Notes under the pieces: model-generated
What the model was told of the DNA's origin: nothing
What the model saw: the letters and a program-made list of their open reading frames with translations, nothing else
Databases searched by the model: none
Shown: positions 36,545-45,089 of the stretch, piece after piece
Layout of the letters: the number at the start of each line of letters is the position of its first letter
Position numbering within the stretch: the stretch's first letter is position 1
Program-made: the position numbers and the translations under genes
Assembly (NCBI RefSeq): GCF_001547895.1
Contig: NZ_AP014627.1
Coordinates: 4,405,501 to 4,469,500, forward strand
DNA from: Pseudomonas sp. Os17
GTDB taxonomy: Bacteria > Pseudomonadota > Gammaproteobacteria > Pseudomonadales > Pseudomonadaceae
Length of the DNA stretch: 64,000 nt
Direction of reading: 5' to 3'

Positions 36545-36650
36545 GGCGGCTGTACGTGGGAGACCTCCGGGTCTGCCGGGTTTGTTCTTTTCCTCGGTCT
36601 GCGAACCCGCGTACAGCTGCCACCCCGTTGATTCGCAGCAACAGGTGGCA
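36545..36650 (+). promoter_or_regulatory. candidate structured RNA leader of the DUF6124 gene
   Basis: A compact three-way junction can be drawn. The outer stem is 36545-36556 with 36610-36621 (12 pairs, one G-U: GGCGGCTGTACG with CGTACAGCTGCC). Hairpin A is AGACC/GGTCT (36561-36574). Hairpin B is CGGGTTTG with CGAACCCG-type pairing (36577-36584 with 36602-36609), with a pyrimidine-rich loop. A competing hairpin uses TGCCACC (36618-36624) with GGTGGCA (36644-36650), extended by GTTG/CAAC and followed by ACTTTTCT. It shares bases with the outer stem, so the folds are mutually exclusive. The coding start is 30 bp downstream. Confidence 0.7.
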
Positions 36651-36679
36651 ACTTTTCTACTCTTGAAAAGGATGACGCC

Positions 36680-36961
36680 ATGAATACTCAAGATCTGTCC
36701 GAACGATTTATTCCTATGACCCCAATCGCCAGCGATGGGCCAGTGCTGTTTATCGACAGCCAAGCGCCGTTGGTGGATTTGCATGCGTGTGCAAATGAAC
36801 GGTTGGTGACTGCGCTTGATTATCTGAATCTGATGGCCTGCGCTACGTTGCGAGATGCGAGCGACAAGGACCTTGGCACCGTGACCAACACTGCAAGATC
36901 ACTGATGCAAGATGTACGCGATGTGTTGGCGGTGATTCAAACGCGGGCTTTTAGCCTTTAA
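36680..36961 (+). CDS. DUF6124/DUF3077-type small protein
   Basis: 93-residue protein of a family multiplied in Pseudomonas genomes (recalled as DUF6124, earlier DUF3077): PLVDLHACANERLVTALDYL is the hallmark helix pair, followed by a second helical region (NTARSLMQDVRDVLAVI). No signal peptide. AAGGA lies about 8 bp before the ATG. A strongly structured leader precedes it and a terminator follows directly, so it is an independent transcription unit. Function unknown. Confidence 0.85.
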   Translation: MNTQDLSERFIPMTPIASDGPVLFIDSQAPLVDLHACANERLVTALDYLNLMACATLRDASDKDLGTVTNTARSLMQDVRDVLAVIQTRAFSL

Positions 36962-36965
36962 AACA

Positions 36966-37005
36966 ATAAAAAAGCCTTAAAGCCATGAAGTCGGGCTTTT
37001 TTATT
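36966..37005. terminator. bidirectional intrinsic terminator
   Basis: AAAAAAGCC and GGCTTTTTT flank a 15-17-base loop directly between the DUF6124 stop and the stop of the HamB-like helicase gene. T tracts occur on both strands, so it serves both convergent genes. Confidence 0.85.
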
Positions 37006-37018
37006 GACAACTAATCTT

Positions 37019-39301
37019 TTAAGGAAGATACCATTCGACCATACTTCTAATATACATAGGAGCATCGTAAATTGTACTTTTAAAAACTATATCCGACTCC
37101 GAAATAGTTCGAATATAAGGAGTGATTTCAGCCACTTCCTCAGGAGGGAACCCATAGCGCATTAACAACATATGCATAGCATCATTAGTGCCAAACCTCA
37201 GAAGTTCAATCATTTTATCTGCGCGACCATCAGAGCTCTCCCCCTTATATATTTTGAAAGCCGCGATAAAAACATCAGATAGAGAAAACGAAATAACTTG
37301 ATCCATATAGTCATAAGTATCAAAAACAATTGCATCATAGCTAACTTCTCGAGCAGAAGTACCCAACTTATATAATGAGAAGGTATTTTTCAGGCTACTA
37401 TCGGGCAACTTATTTGCCGGCTGAGAGAATTCAGCCTCCCCTCTGCGACCTTCACTGCGGCGAGAAATATAGCTGTAACGGATACCTACAATTTCTTTAA
37501 ATGATCGCCCCTGAAAGGTCTGCAGTAGAATTCCTATGGCGTTCTGAAATACTGCCATTTCTCCATTAAACAGAGGCCGTCCTAGTGCCCCCTCGAAAAT
37601 AACCAGAAAATAATTATTTAATTTCTTTTTGTTATCAGAATTCTCCGCACCATAAAGCACATCCTTGAAAGACATTCCAGGTCTGTAGAGAATATTCAGT
37701 ATACTAACAACCGCATCAAGAACAACCGTAGAAGACAGGCGATCTATTTTAGAACTAGGCAAATGAAGTTCATCATCAAAAGTTCCATCCTTAATAGAGT
37801 CCAGCAATTCAGCTGCGTCATCATCCTCATCGTACGGCAAGTCAACTACGGACTTTTCATTCAATTTAAAGCCATGATTAATTCTCTCGATAAAAAGCTG
37901 GGGATTTCGAGTAAACACATAACCGTAGTCAAACTTGGACTTGTTTGACAGTCGCCCTGCTCTTCCAATTAAATTCTTGAAGGACAATGATTTTTCCTCA
38001 TCCCCCTCACCTTGAAAACGCATATTATCCAGCCAAACAATATCAAAGGGCATATTTACCCCTTGAGCTAATGTACTAGTTGCAAAGCAAATTTTTGCAA
38101 ACCCCGCACGAATAAAATCCTCAACCATAAATCGAACTTCAAGCGGGACCGACCCATGGTGGATTACAACGCCCTTCCAAAGCAACTCAACCATTCTAGA
38201 GCGATGATCTTCTTTATTAGCCCCGAGTAGATTCTCTACTGCGCCAATTATTTTTTTAGCTTCCGAATTCTTTATCGTGGGGAAGCTTGCTACATATCCC
38301 TCATATCCATCCAGAAATGTTCCGTTGTAGATCGATGCTTTCGAAACATATATTAATATTGAATGATCACCATTAAATGCAAAGCGATTGAATCCTCCAC
38401 TAAACTCTACACACCCTCTAATCCTATGACCATTTTCATCGAAAGGTGAGAAAACATAATCCCGGCCATTCTGATGTTGAAAAACACAGACCTTTCCCAC
38501 TGTTCCGTGTGTATAAGATCTAGCGTAACCATTCTCCAAAGGTATTCCATGCTTTTTAAATTGTGCATCTGGGTTATCAACAAAGGGATGCGCAAAAATT
38601 AGCCTAGCAACTGGAAATGTCTTTTGAATACGCCGAACCAACACATCAAAAACAATGCCCCGGGCGCGATCCTCAGAGACATGAGCCTCATCGAAGAAAA
38701 AAACACCAACATTTAGCTTACCGCTCGAGACGAACAAGTCTCTTGCTCGCTCCGGTGTAAGTACAAATATTCTTCGTAATTCACGACTAGTAAAAACAGC
38801 ATCAACAAAAGGAGTTATCATGACTTTTTTATCACCATGAAAACGCTCTTTCATAGTATTAATATATTCAGCAATCAATGCCCTAGAAGGAACCACTACA
38901 ACAGCATCCCCCTCTTGCTCCGCAATAAAGTCTCGAATCGAATACGACTTGCCGGCGCTAGTTGGAGCAGAAATAGAAACAAATTGCTTATCATCAACGG
39001 CGCGCCTAACACTTGCCTGGACCGGAGTCAAATACTTTCCATATAAGCTTTTGTGAGCCTCACCAATCGAACCTAAGAGGAATGAGTAAAGATTCTCCGG
39101 ACTTACAACTTTATAAAATAACCCTAGAGCTGAAATTATTCGTTCTTCGAGCAAGCTAAAATCTTCGGGGTGATAAACACAATAACAGCTTAGCGTTTCA
39201 AGAATATCTGAACTTATCGGACCATGGCGATGAAGCTCATCAAGCACAGAAACCAGATCTCCATATGGGTCACTACTGTCCCTGATTTTTCTAATTTTCA
39301 T
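37019..39301 (-). CDS. hamB: Hachiman/AbpAB-type helicase HamB
   Basis: 760-residue superfamily 2 helicase, partner of the HamA-like protein in Hachiman (E. coli AbpAB-like) phage defence. The Walker A lysine is K118 (APTSAGKS), the DEAH box is 204-207 (FFDEAHVSEDRARG) and motif VI reads NLIGRAGRLS. STLAQGVNMPFD is typical of Ski2/HamB-like helicases. The C-terminal ~300 residues lack a motif I know. The gene is clearly more AT-rich than the chromosome around it, which suggests transfer. Its ATG overlaps the hamA-like stop by 11 bp. Whether it is active cannot be seen, but the frame is intact and full length. Confidence 0.88.
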   Translation of the reverse strand: MKIRKIRDSSDPYGDLVSVLDELHRHGPISSDILETLSCYCVYHPEDFSLLEERIISALGLFYKVVSPENLYSFLLGSIGEAHKSLYGKYLTPVQASVRRAVDDKQFVSISAPTSAGKSYSIRDFIAEQEGDAVVVVPSRALIAEYINTMKERFHGDKKVMITPFVDAVFTSRELRRIFVLTPERARDLFVSSGKLNVGVFFFDEAHVSEDRARGIVFDVLVRRIQKTFPVARLIFAHPFVDNPDAQFKKHGIPLENGYARSYTHGTVGKVCVFQHQNGRDYVFSPFDENGHRIRGCVEFSGGFNRFAFNGDHSILIYVSKASIYNGTFLDGYEGYVASFPTIKNSEAKKIIGAVENLLGANKEDHRSRMVELLWKGVVIHHGSVPLEVRFMVEDFIRAGFAKICFATSTLAQGVNMPFDIVWLDNMRFQGEGDEEKSLSFKNLIGRAGRLSNKSKFDYGYVFTRNPQLFIERINHGFKLNEKSVVDLPYDEDDDAAELLDSIKDGTFDDELHLPSSKIDRLSSTVVLDAVVSILNILYRPGMSFKDVLYGAENSDNKKKLNNYFLVIFEGALGRPLFNGEMAVFQNAIGILLQTFQGRSFKEIVGIRYSYISRRSEGRRGEAEFSQPANKLPDSSLKNTFSLYKLGTSAREVSYDAIVFDTYDYMDQVISFSLSDVFIAAFKIYKGESSDGRADKMIELLRFGTNDAMHMLLMRYGFPPEEVAEITPYIRTISESDIVFKSTIYDAPMYIRSMVEWYLP

Positions 39302-40025
39302 GAGTCACCCCAACCATATATACAAAACCGATTTTTCTTTCGCTAGCGAATTTAACAGCCCTCTTCAACGCATTCTTATAAACAGTTAGCGGGTCTTCCG
39401 CATGAATTGAAAATGCTGCAACGACACCATGAAGATTGCTATTCAAATTCTGAATACTGGCCGGCGACGCCAAGTTAACCAAGTGCACCCAATCTCTTTT
39501 ATGTTTCTTAGCTGTCAAAAACTCCCCTGCCTGATCTAGAGCACGACCATAAGAGGTGCTCCCTGACGAATACTTCGCCTCACCAAAATTTAGATAATCG
39601 GCACTACACACACTATGAAAATCAAAACCCTCATTTTGTTTCGCTTGAGGCTTCCACAATTCAGCAATAGGAATTAGTGTATGTCTAAACAAAACTTCTA
39701 AAGACTTAGCTGCCCCCATAGACACCATGAGCTCACCAAACTCATCTATAACACTACCAGCCTCTTCCGCTGCTTTAAAAATGTTGATCAGCAGATCCGC
39801 AGTTTCTTGCACTGTGTATTCATAAGCCTCTCTAGCCCCCTCATCCAACTCCACCATCCAAGACGTATCCACAACAGAAGAGGCAAGCATTTTTGATATC
39901 TGAGATATCTGTGAAACATGAACATGACAGAGCTTGACAGATTGCACCCCCGTCGAATCGAGCACTTCGGTAAATTCACATCCCCAAGACGCATCAAGAA
40001 TCGCTTGCCCGTAACTTATGGTCAT
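39291..40025 (-). CDS. hamA: Hachiman/AbpAB-type effector HamA (DUF1837)
   Basis: 244-residue DUF1837 protein, the nuclease-fold half of Hachiman. The PD-(D/E)XK-like residues are D135 (EGFDFHSV), E149 and K151 (LNFGEAKYSSG). The start is the ATG at 40025 with GAAGGTG 5 bp upstream; a TTG at 40043 opens the frame earlier but without a ribosome site. Followed with 11-bp overlap by the helicase. Gene order hamA-hamB and the AT-rich composition match a mobile defence module. Identification rests on motifs and pairing, not a search. Confidence 0.85.
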   Translation of the reverse strand: MTISYGQAILDASWGCEFTEVLDSTGVQSVKLCHVHVSQISQISKMLASSVVDTSWMVELDEGAREAYEYTVQETADLLINIFKAAEEAGSVIDEFGELMVSMGAAKSLEVLFRHTLIPIAELWKPQAKQNEGFDFHSVCSADYLNFGEAKYSSGSTSYGRALDQAGEFLTAKKHKRDWVHLVNLASPASIQNLNSNLHGVVAAFSIHAEDPLTVYKNALKRAVKFASERKIGFVYMVGVTHEN

Positions 40026-40836
40026 ATAAACACCTTCAAACAAAACTCGAGCCGGATGAATATACCCAACTATTTCTGATCAGATGGTTTTCTAGATATA
40101 AGGCAAGGAGAAAGGAACGAAAACTAAAGAGAAATTCGCACCAAGCAGCAGAGATGCTAGAGAAGAAAGAAGAGCTTGCGCATTGTTTATGTGAAGCTTC
40201 CGGAACACCGATCATCCCGACCACGATTGCTAATCCTTGCATTGGCACATTGCCAGTAGTGGGTAAAAGCTAACGCGTGTCGTGCGTCACGTAAATAGGG
40301 AAAGTGATTAGATCGCTAGTTTTTCTGGAGCGTAAGAGGGATAAATAGCTGAACGCTACATTTTATGGGCTTCTCAGGTTTACGGGGCACGACCGCAGAC
40401 GATGAATAGTGCTTAGGATTTATCTGCTACAAACCGATCTTCGCCGAGCAACCCGGCAATGGAGAAATGCGGTATGAGATCACCTCGATGCGTTAGTTTG
40501 CACGGTAGACACTGAGCGCACCGATCTCCGAAACACCACCATCATGAACCTCAATCACCTGCTGGAGAAAAATCAGCTCGCGGCAGGTACCTGGCAACCT
40601 TCAACGACAAACTCTGAGACAAAGATCTGTCGCTACGCCAAGGTACGATTTTCGTTACCACACTTATTGTCACAGCAAGTTCAACCAAAAATTGGACTGA
40701 GTGAGAGCGCATAGTTGGTGCAAAACTACTAACATCCGACTTTTTTGAAGCATCCTAAAAACATCTACTTGGCAAAAGATATGAAAGACCAAACTAAAGC
40801 CCCCCCGAAATATAAAATGTAAACCTTTACACCTAT
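40026..40836. other. gene-free junction region of the defence island
   Basis: About 800 bp with no intact gene. It should carry the hamA promoter near 40040-40110. It contains a decayed transposase fragment (listed separately) and otherwise no recognisable structure. Composition is mixed, less AT-rich than the helicase gene. Confidence 0.6.
40438..40617 (+). pseudogene. decayed IS5-family transposase fragment
   Basis: Three pieces in different frames are characteristic of IS5-family transposases: SNPAMEK (from 40438), YEITSMR then FAR (from 40473, split by TAG), and NTTIMNLNHLLEKNQLAAG (from 40532), matching the usual DPAMEEALYEITSMR-F and TTIxNFRHLLEKHxLA text. At least two frameshifts and two stops. 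Only the N-terminal third remains and no inverted repeat is visible. Confidence 0.7.
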
Positions 40837-41820
40837 TCAGTCTAACCCTACTAACTTCCCTGGCTCAAACCCATGAGTATTAAGATGCCAATCAAAATAC
40901 TTCTGGCTCTTCGTCGCCCACTCTTTCACCTCTCTTCCAACCACACTTTCCACATAACTCGCCGTTGCAGCAGTCATCTCCCGAGAAGGGTGCTTGATCA
41001 CCTTGCCGTCCTTGACGGAGAGATAACCATGCTCGAACAATGGATCGCAACCGAGTCGGCACATAGGAACAGCAATATTCTTGATATCAAGCTTTTCCTT
41101 CTGACTGCAGACGGAGCGTTTTTTAATATGTGCGGCAACTAGTAGATGGCGGGGATACTCATTAAGGCAAATACAGCAACGGCCAGTGAGTTTGCCCTGG
41201 AATAAGTGGCGAACGATGTATTTGTGCTCAAGACGCGTAGGTCTGTTGGCCATTCCGTCTGTTGATTGATCCTCGATATCCTTTTGCGCCTCTTCAAGGC
41301 TCACTTCGTTATCGGCATAGTCGTGATCGAGACTGGGAAAGCGCTCCAGGATCGCGGCGCTTTGAGCGGCATCGTAACGATAGAAAGACCTGTCATGTCG
41401 ACTGTTGATATGCGCCTGAATAGCTTTGAAACGGATAGCCTGGTGGCGTACGTCGGTGACGAAGTAGATATTCTCCCAGGTGCTTTCATTTTCTTTATCC
41501 GCCCAGCCCCAGAGCTTCAACGCCAGATCGCGGTTGTGAGTTCGATGGGTAAAGCAGGCACTAACAGTAATGACCGTCTTGGTATTGAAGATCACCGTGT
41601 CTCCTGGCTCTGCGGCGAGCCAGGTATTTCTGGTTCGAGGCGAAGCAAGTCCCCAGATAAACAATTTGCCATCCGGGAAGGCTGCGAGGAGTTCAGCTTG
41701 CAGTTCAGGCTCAAGTAAATCTGCAATTTCGCTGAACAGCACAGGGTTAAGGATCGTGGTCTGCAGGTTCTTGCGTGCGACATCATCCGAGCAGGGCTGG
41801 TAAATCACTCGAGCCGTCAT
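40837..41820 (-). CDS. HNH endonuclease with a possible EVE/PUA-like N-terminal domain
   Basis: 327-residue protein. The C-terminal HNH module is clear: a zinc-type CCICLNEYP, the AAHIKKRS histidine, KNIAVPMCRLGCDPLFEHGYL and the preceding conserved asparagine. The N-terminal part (WGLASPRTRNTWLAAEPGDTVIF) resembles EVE/PUA-like base-recognition folds by pattern only. ATGA overlap couples it to the MazG-like gene. With Hachiman next door it is best read as a modification-dependent or other anti-phage nuclease. Function inferred. Confidence 0.82.
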   Translation of the reverse strand: MTARVIYQPCSDDVARKNLQTTILNPVLFSEIADLLEPELQAELLAAFPDGKLFIWGLASPRTRNTWLAAEPGDTVIFNTKTVITVSACFTHRTHNRDLALKLWGWADKENESTWENIYFVTDVRHQAIRFKAIQAHINSRHDRSFYRYDAAQSAAILERFPSLDHDYADNEVSLEEAQKDIEDQSTDGMANRPTRLEHKYIVRHLFQGKLTGRCCICLNEYPRHLLVAAHIKKRSVCSQKEKLDIKNIAVPMCRLGCDPLFEHGYLSVKDGKVIKHPSREMTAATASYVESVVGREVKEWATKSQKYFDWHLNTHGFEPGKLVGLD

Positions 41821-42176
41821 TCGCCCCTCCTCGAATATTTGACGGCGTTCCCCTTGGCCTCTGCTACTGGGTACTTCTCTGCGTTGAGCTGCAACTTCGC
41901 CTGCGCAATGGCTCCAAGATCGACATTGAGTCGATCAGCGAGCCGTACCAGATACAACAGCACATCGGCCATTTCTTCTTCGATAGCCTGCAAAGCTTCG
42001 CTCGATAGGGCGTTGAACTCGCTTTGCTCGGGAGTCAGCCACTGGAAACGCTCAAGGAGTTCTCCGGCTTCACCGGACAAGGCCATGGCCAGGTTCTTGG
42101 GAGTGTGGAATTGGTCCCAGTCACGTTCAGCAGCGAAGGTGGCTAGTTCCGTCTGCAGAGATTTCAAGACGTCCAT
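41817..42176 (-). CDS. MazG-like nucleotide pyrophosphohydrolase
   Basis: 119-residue all-alpha NTP pyrophosphatase of the MazG/dCTPase (DCTPP1-like) type: FHTPKNLAMALSGEAGELLERFQW, then EEEMADVLLYLVRLADRLNVDL. The metal-binding EEx..ExxD glutamates and aspartate are present. The start is the ATG at 42176; the frame is open upstream without a ribosome site. Its stop overlaps the start of the HNH gene (ATGA), so both are translated from one message. Confidence 0.9.
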   Translation of the reverse strand: MDVLKSLQTELATFAAERDWDQFHTPKNLAMALSGEAGELLERFQWLTPEQSEFNALSSEALQAIEEEMADVLLYLVRLADRLNVDLGAIAQAKLQLNAEKYPVAEAKGNAVKYSRRGE

Positions 42177-42336
42177 GAGAGGAAAATCGCGTGTATAGCT
42201 GTAGGAAGTGTGACGGTAGCTTGTAAGGATTTTCCTGTCCATATTCGGTCAGTGACGGCCCCCTTGTAGGGACCGCTACTAATGTCATGGCTGCTTTGGA
42301 CGTTCTTTTTTTGAGATCGATAGAGCTTAGGCAGCC

Positions 42337-42366
42337 GCCTTCGCTGGCAAGCCAGCTCCTACACGG
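42337..42366. repeat. REP element
   Basis: CCTTCGCTGGCAAGCCAGCT followed by CCTACA, a standard Pseudomonas REP in the gap between the defence pair and the envelope operon. It may mark the right edge of the accessory region. Confidence 0.8.
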
Positions 42367-42394
42367 GCTGGCGTCAACCGATGGCCGTGCGGTG

Positions 42395-44431
42395 TCAGCG
42401 AACGTTGCGGTACAACATCAACCGCGCCCCCTCATGCATCCCCCGGGTCAACTCCAGCAACCGTTCAAACTCCTGCGGATGCTCCTGTGCCACATCCTCT
42501 CGCGGTGTGTTCGACGCTAGGTCATGCAAGGTCGCGCCACTGCCGTCGTGCTGCATCTGCAACAAAAAGTCCTTGGTCACGCCGCCAATCACCGGAAAGG
42601 TCCCTTCCCTCAATACCAGCGGCACCACCCGCTCCCCTTCCGGTGCGGGCTGTTGAATGTCCCGCCCCATGGCGCCATTGGTGAACGGCATCCCTGCCAT
42701 GCCAGCCACGGTGGGCAGCAGGTCGGCGAGGCCGACGGCTTCTTCGATCACTCTGGGCTGCAACATCCCCGGTGCATGGATCAGCAGCGGTACGTTGTTG
42801 CTTTCCAGCCCCAGCTGTTCAAACGCGGGGGCCATGTGGGGGATCTGGCTGATGCGGGTGTTGTGGTCGCCGAAGAACACGAAAATCGTGTTGTCGTAGT
42901 AGCCCCCCGCTTTGGCGATCTCCATCAAGCGGCCGATGTTGAAGTCCAGGAGGCGCACGGCATTGTATTGCGCAAGGCTCCGGGAACCGGCGGCCTGGAC
43001 TTGTTCCAGGGGCAGGTCCTGGGCTTGGAAGCCATCGTTGTCCTTGGGAATGGTAAACGGGCGGTGGTTGCCGGAGGTTTGCAGGTAGGCGAAGAAGGGT
43101 TGGTCCTGGGGGATGGCGCGCAGCAGGCGGTCGCTTTCCTTGAACAGGTCGAGGTCGGAGATGCCCCAGACGTCCACCAGGGGCGATTGCCAGTGGCGTT
43201 CGTCGTACAGGCGCACGTTGTCGATGCTCTGGCGGATCAGGCCGTTGATGTTGGCCCAGCCGGCGTTGCCGCCGATCAGGTAGAGCTTGTGGTAGTCGCT
43301 GAAGGCGTTGATCAGGCTGTGTTGGCGGGTGATCAGCGGCTGGCGGGTGGCGGTCTCTTGGCGGGTGACGTCGGGCACGCCGGTGATGCTGGCCCACACG
43401 GTCTTGGCGGTGCCGGTGACCGGGACGTAGAAGTGTTTGAAGAACCAGCTCTGGCTGGCCAGGCGGTCGAGGTTGGGGGTGGGGTTGAGCGGGTTGCCGT
43501 AGGCGCCCACGGCGCTGGTGCCGAGGGATTCGAGCATGACGAAGATGACGTTGGGCGGCCGGGGGCGGTCGATGCGGTACGGCTGTACGCCTTGTTGGCG
43601 GGTGAAGTTCAGGCGCTGTGGGTCCGGGTGGTCGACGCCGAGGTAGCGGGCCAAGGCCGGGTAGTGTTGGCGCACCTGGGCTTCGTCGTACTGGGCTTGG
43701 CCGGCCTTGAGGGTGTCGTAGAAGAACAGCACGGGGTTCAGGCCCAGAGCGGCGATCTGGCTGTTGCCGGAGAAATAGGCGTCGCTCCAGCGCAGGGGCA
43801 CGGGGTTTTCCAGGTTGAGGTTTTCCACCCGGCCCAGCAGGCCGAGGAACACGGCGGCAATGCCCAGGGCACTGACGCTGGCCAGGGACCAGCGGCCCAG
43901 GGGTTGCGCCGGGCGGTCGAGGGTCAGGCGTTCCAGGCGCAGCAAGGCGTAGCAGCACAGGCTCAGGGCGCTGCCCCAGGCGAGGACGATCCACAGCACC
44001 GGGTAGCTTTCCCAGAGCATTTGCCGGGAGATCTGTGCGTCGTCCAGGTAGCGCAGCACGGTGGCGTTGATGCGCACGCCGAGGTAGGCGTAGTGGCCGA
44101 AGTCGATGATGTACAGCAGCCCTACCCCACCCAGCACCAGCAGCAGATAGGCCCGGGCCAGCCAGCGCAGGGCCGGCAGGCGCAGCAGGTTCCAGCGCGG
44201 CAGCCAGGCCAGCAGGGCCAGGGGTAGCAGTAGCAGCAGGGTCAGGCGCAGGTCGAAGCGCAGGCCGATACCGAGGGTCTGGAGGATGGCCTCGCGCTGG
44301 TCGGCGGCGCTCAGGTCCACCCCGGAAAACCCCACGGCGAACAGCAGCCGCAGCAGTGCCAGCAAGCCGAATACCAGCCCGATTGCGCCCACGCCGTAGC
44401 GCAGGCGGCGTGATTGCAACCCGCCCATCAT
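42395..44431 (-). CDS. LTA-synthase-family membrane sulfatase/phosphoethanolamine-type transferase
   Basis: 678 residues from the ATG at 44431 (a second ATG follows directly; AGAGG is upstream). About five N-terminal membrane segments (to about 220) precede an extracytoplasmic alkaline-phosphatase-fold domain with FVMLESLGTSAVGAYG, the nucleophile threonine candidate in VTGTAKTVWASITG, GGNAGWANI and FFGDHNTRI. This is the LTA synthase/sulfatase family, which transfers or removes phospho- or sulfo-groups on envelope glycans. Last gene of an operon with a sialidase-like protein and a membrane protein. Confidence 0.9.
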   Translation of the reverse strand: MMGGLQSRRLRYGVGAIGLVFGLLALLRLLFAVGFSGVDLSAADQREAILQTLGIGLRFDLRLTLLLLLPLALLAWLPRWNLLRLPALRWLARAYLLLVLGGVGLLYIIDFGHYAYLGVRINATVLRYLDDAQISRQMLWESYPVLWIVLAWGSALSLCCYALLRLERLTLDRPAQPLGRWSLASVSALGIAAVFLGLLGRVENLNLENPVPLRWSDAYFSGNSQIAALGLNPVLFFYDTLKAGQAQYDEAQVRQHYPALARYLGVDHPDPQRLNFTRQQGVQPYRIDRPRPPNVIFVMLESLGTSAVGAYGNPLNPTPNLDRLASQSWFFKHFYVPVTGTAKTVWASITGVPDVTRQETATRQPLITRQHSLINAFSDYHKLYLIGGNAGWANINGLIRQSIDNVRLYDERHWQSPLVDVWGISDLDLFKESDRLLRAIPQDQPFFAYLQTSGNHRPFTIPKDNDGFQAQDLPLEQVQAAGSRSLAQYNAVRLLDFNIGRLMEIAKAGGYYDNTIFVFFGDHNTRISQIPHMAPAFEQLGLESNNVPLLIHAPGMLQPRVIEEAVGLADLLPTVAGMAGMPFTNGAMGRDIQQPAPEGERVVPLVLREGTFPVIGGVTKDFLLQMQHDGSGATLHDLASNTPREDVAQEHPQEFERLLELTRGMHEGARLMLYRNVR

Positions 44432-44477
44432 TGACCTCTGTGTGGTGTTGTCGAAGGCCGCGGCGCGACCGGTTGGT

Positions 44478-45089
44478 TTACCCGGCAAGGGGCTGCCCGC
44501 GGCTGCGCTGGTTGACGCGGCGCCACAGCCACAGCAGCAGCCCGCCGCTGCCGGCGATCAGGCAGTAGCCCGCCAGCAGCGGGTCCAGCAGGTAGTCCCA
44601 GTAGTTTTCCGAAGGCTTGAGACGCAGGGCGAAGGCCAGGGTCCCGGCCGCCAGCATCAGCACCCCCAGCAGGTTGCGCTGCCACAGCAGCACCAGCGCC
44701 GCCAGGCCCATCAGCACGATCATCGGCCGTGGGTTGTAGCCCCAGCGGTAGGGGTCGAAATAGGTCAGGCCCAGGGTCGCGGGGTACAGGCTCAGGGTCA
44801 GGCCGATAAACAGCAGCAGGACCTGCACCCGGTGTTTGGCTGGCAAGGGCGCAATCACCCCCAAGTGCCGCAGGCTGACCCAGCCCAGCAGCACCAGGGT
44901 GCTGATGGCCAGATCATCGGTGAAGCTGCGCACATAGGCCGCCAGCGGCAGCTGGTTCAGCGGGATGAAGCTGACCAGGGCCAGCACGGGCAGCAGCCAG
45001 GGGCGCCAGGGCGCGGTCAGGCGCAGGCTGCCAAGCAGCACAAAGCCCAGGAGGATAAAACTCAGGTGGGCTTGCCATAGGGACAGCAT
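44478..45089 (-). CDS. multi-pass inner-membrane protein, unknown
   Basis: 203-residue protein with about six to seven hydrophobic helices and the pattern FDPYRWGYNPRPMIVLMG in the middle. Its ATG overlaps the stop of the sialidase-like gene (ATGA) and its stop lies 47 bp before the sulfatase start. Looks like an accessory membrane component of the same envelope pathway; no family recognised. Confidence 0.78.
   Translation of the reverse strand: MLSLWQAHLSFILLGFVLLGSLRLTAPWRPWLLPVLALVSFIPLNQLPLAAYVRSFTDDLAISTLVLLGWVSLRHLGVIAPLPAKHRVQVLLLFIGLTLSLYPATLGLTYFDPYRWGYNPRPMIVLMGLAALVLLWQRNLLGVLMLAAGTLAFALRLKPSENYWDYLLDPLLAGYCLIAGSGGLLLWLWRRVNQRSRGQPLAG

Noticed and set aside
36545..36621. Inverted repeats that might be an integron attC site
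   Set aside because: No GTTRRRY/RYYYAAC ends, no integrase and no cassette array; pairing fits an RNA leader.
36407..36631. Small plus-strand frame upstream of the DUF6124 gene
   Set aside because: It runs through the structured leader; its sequence is explained by the RNA fold and it has no plausible ribosome site.
40036..40248. 70-codon minus-strand frame upstream of hamA
   Set aside because: No ribosome site, no family resemblance, Ser/Phe-rich; more likely promoter region.
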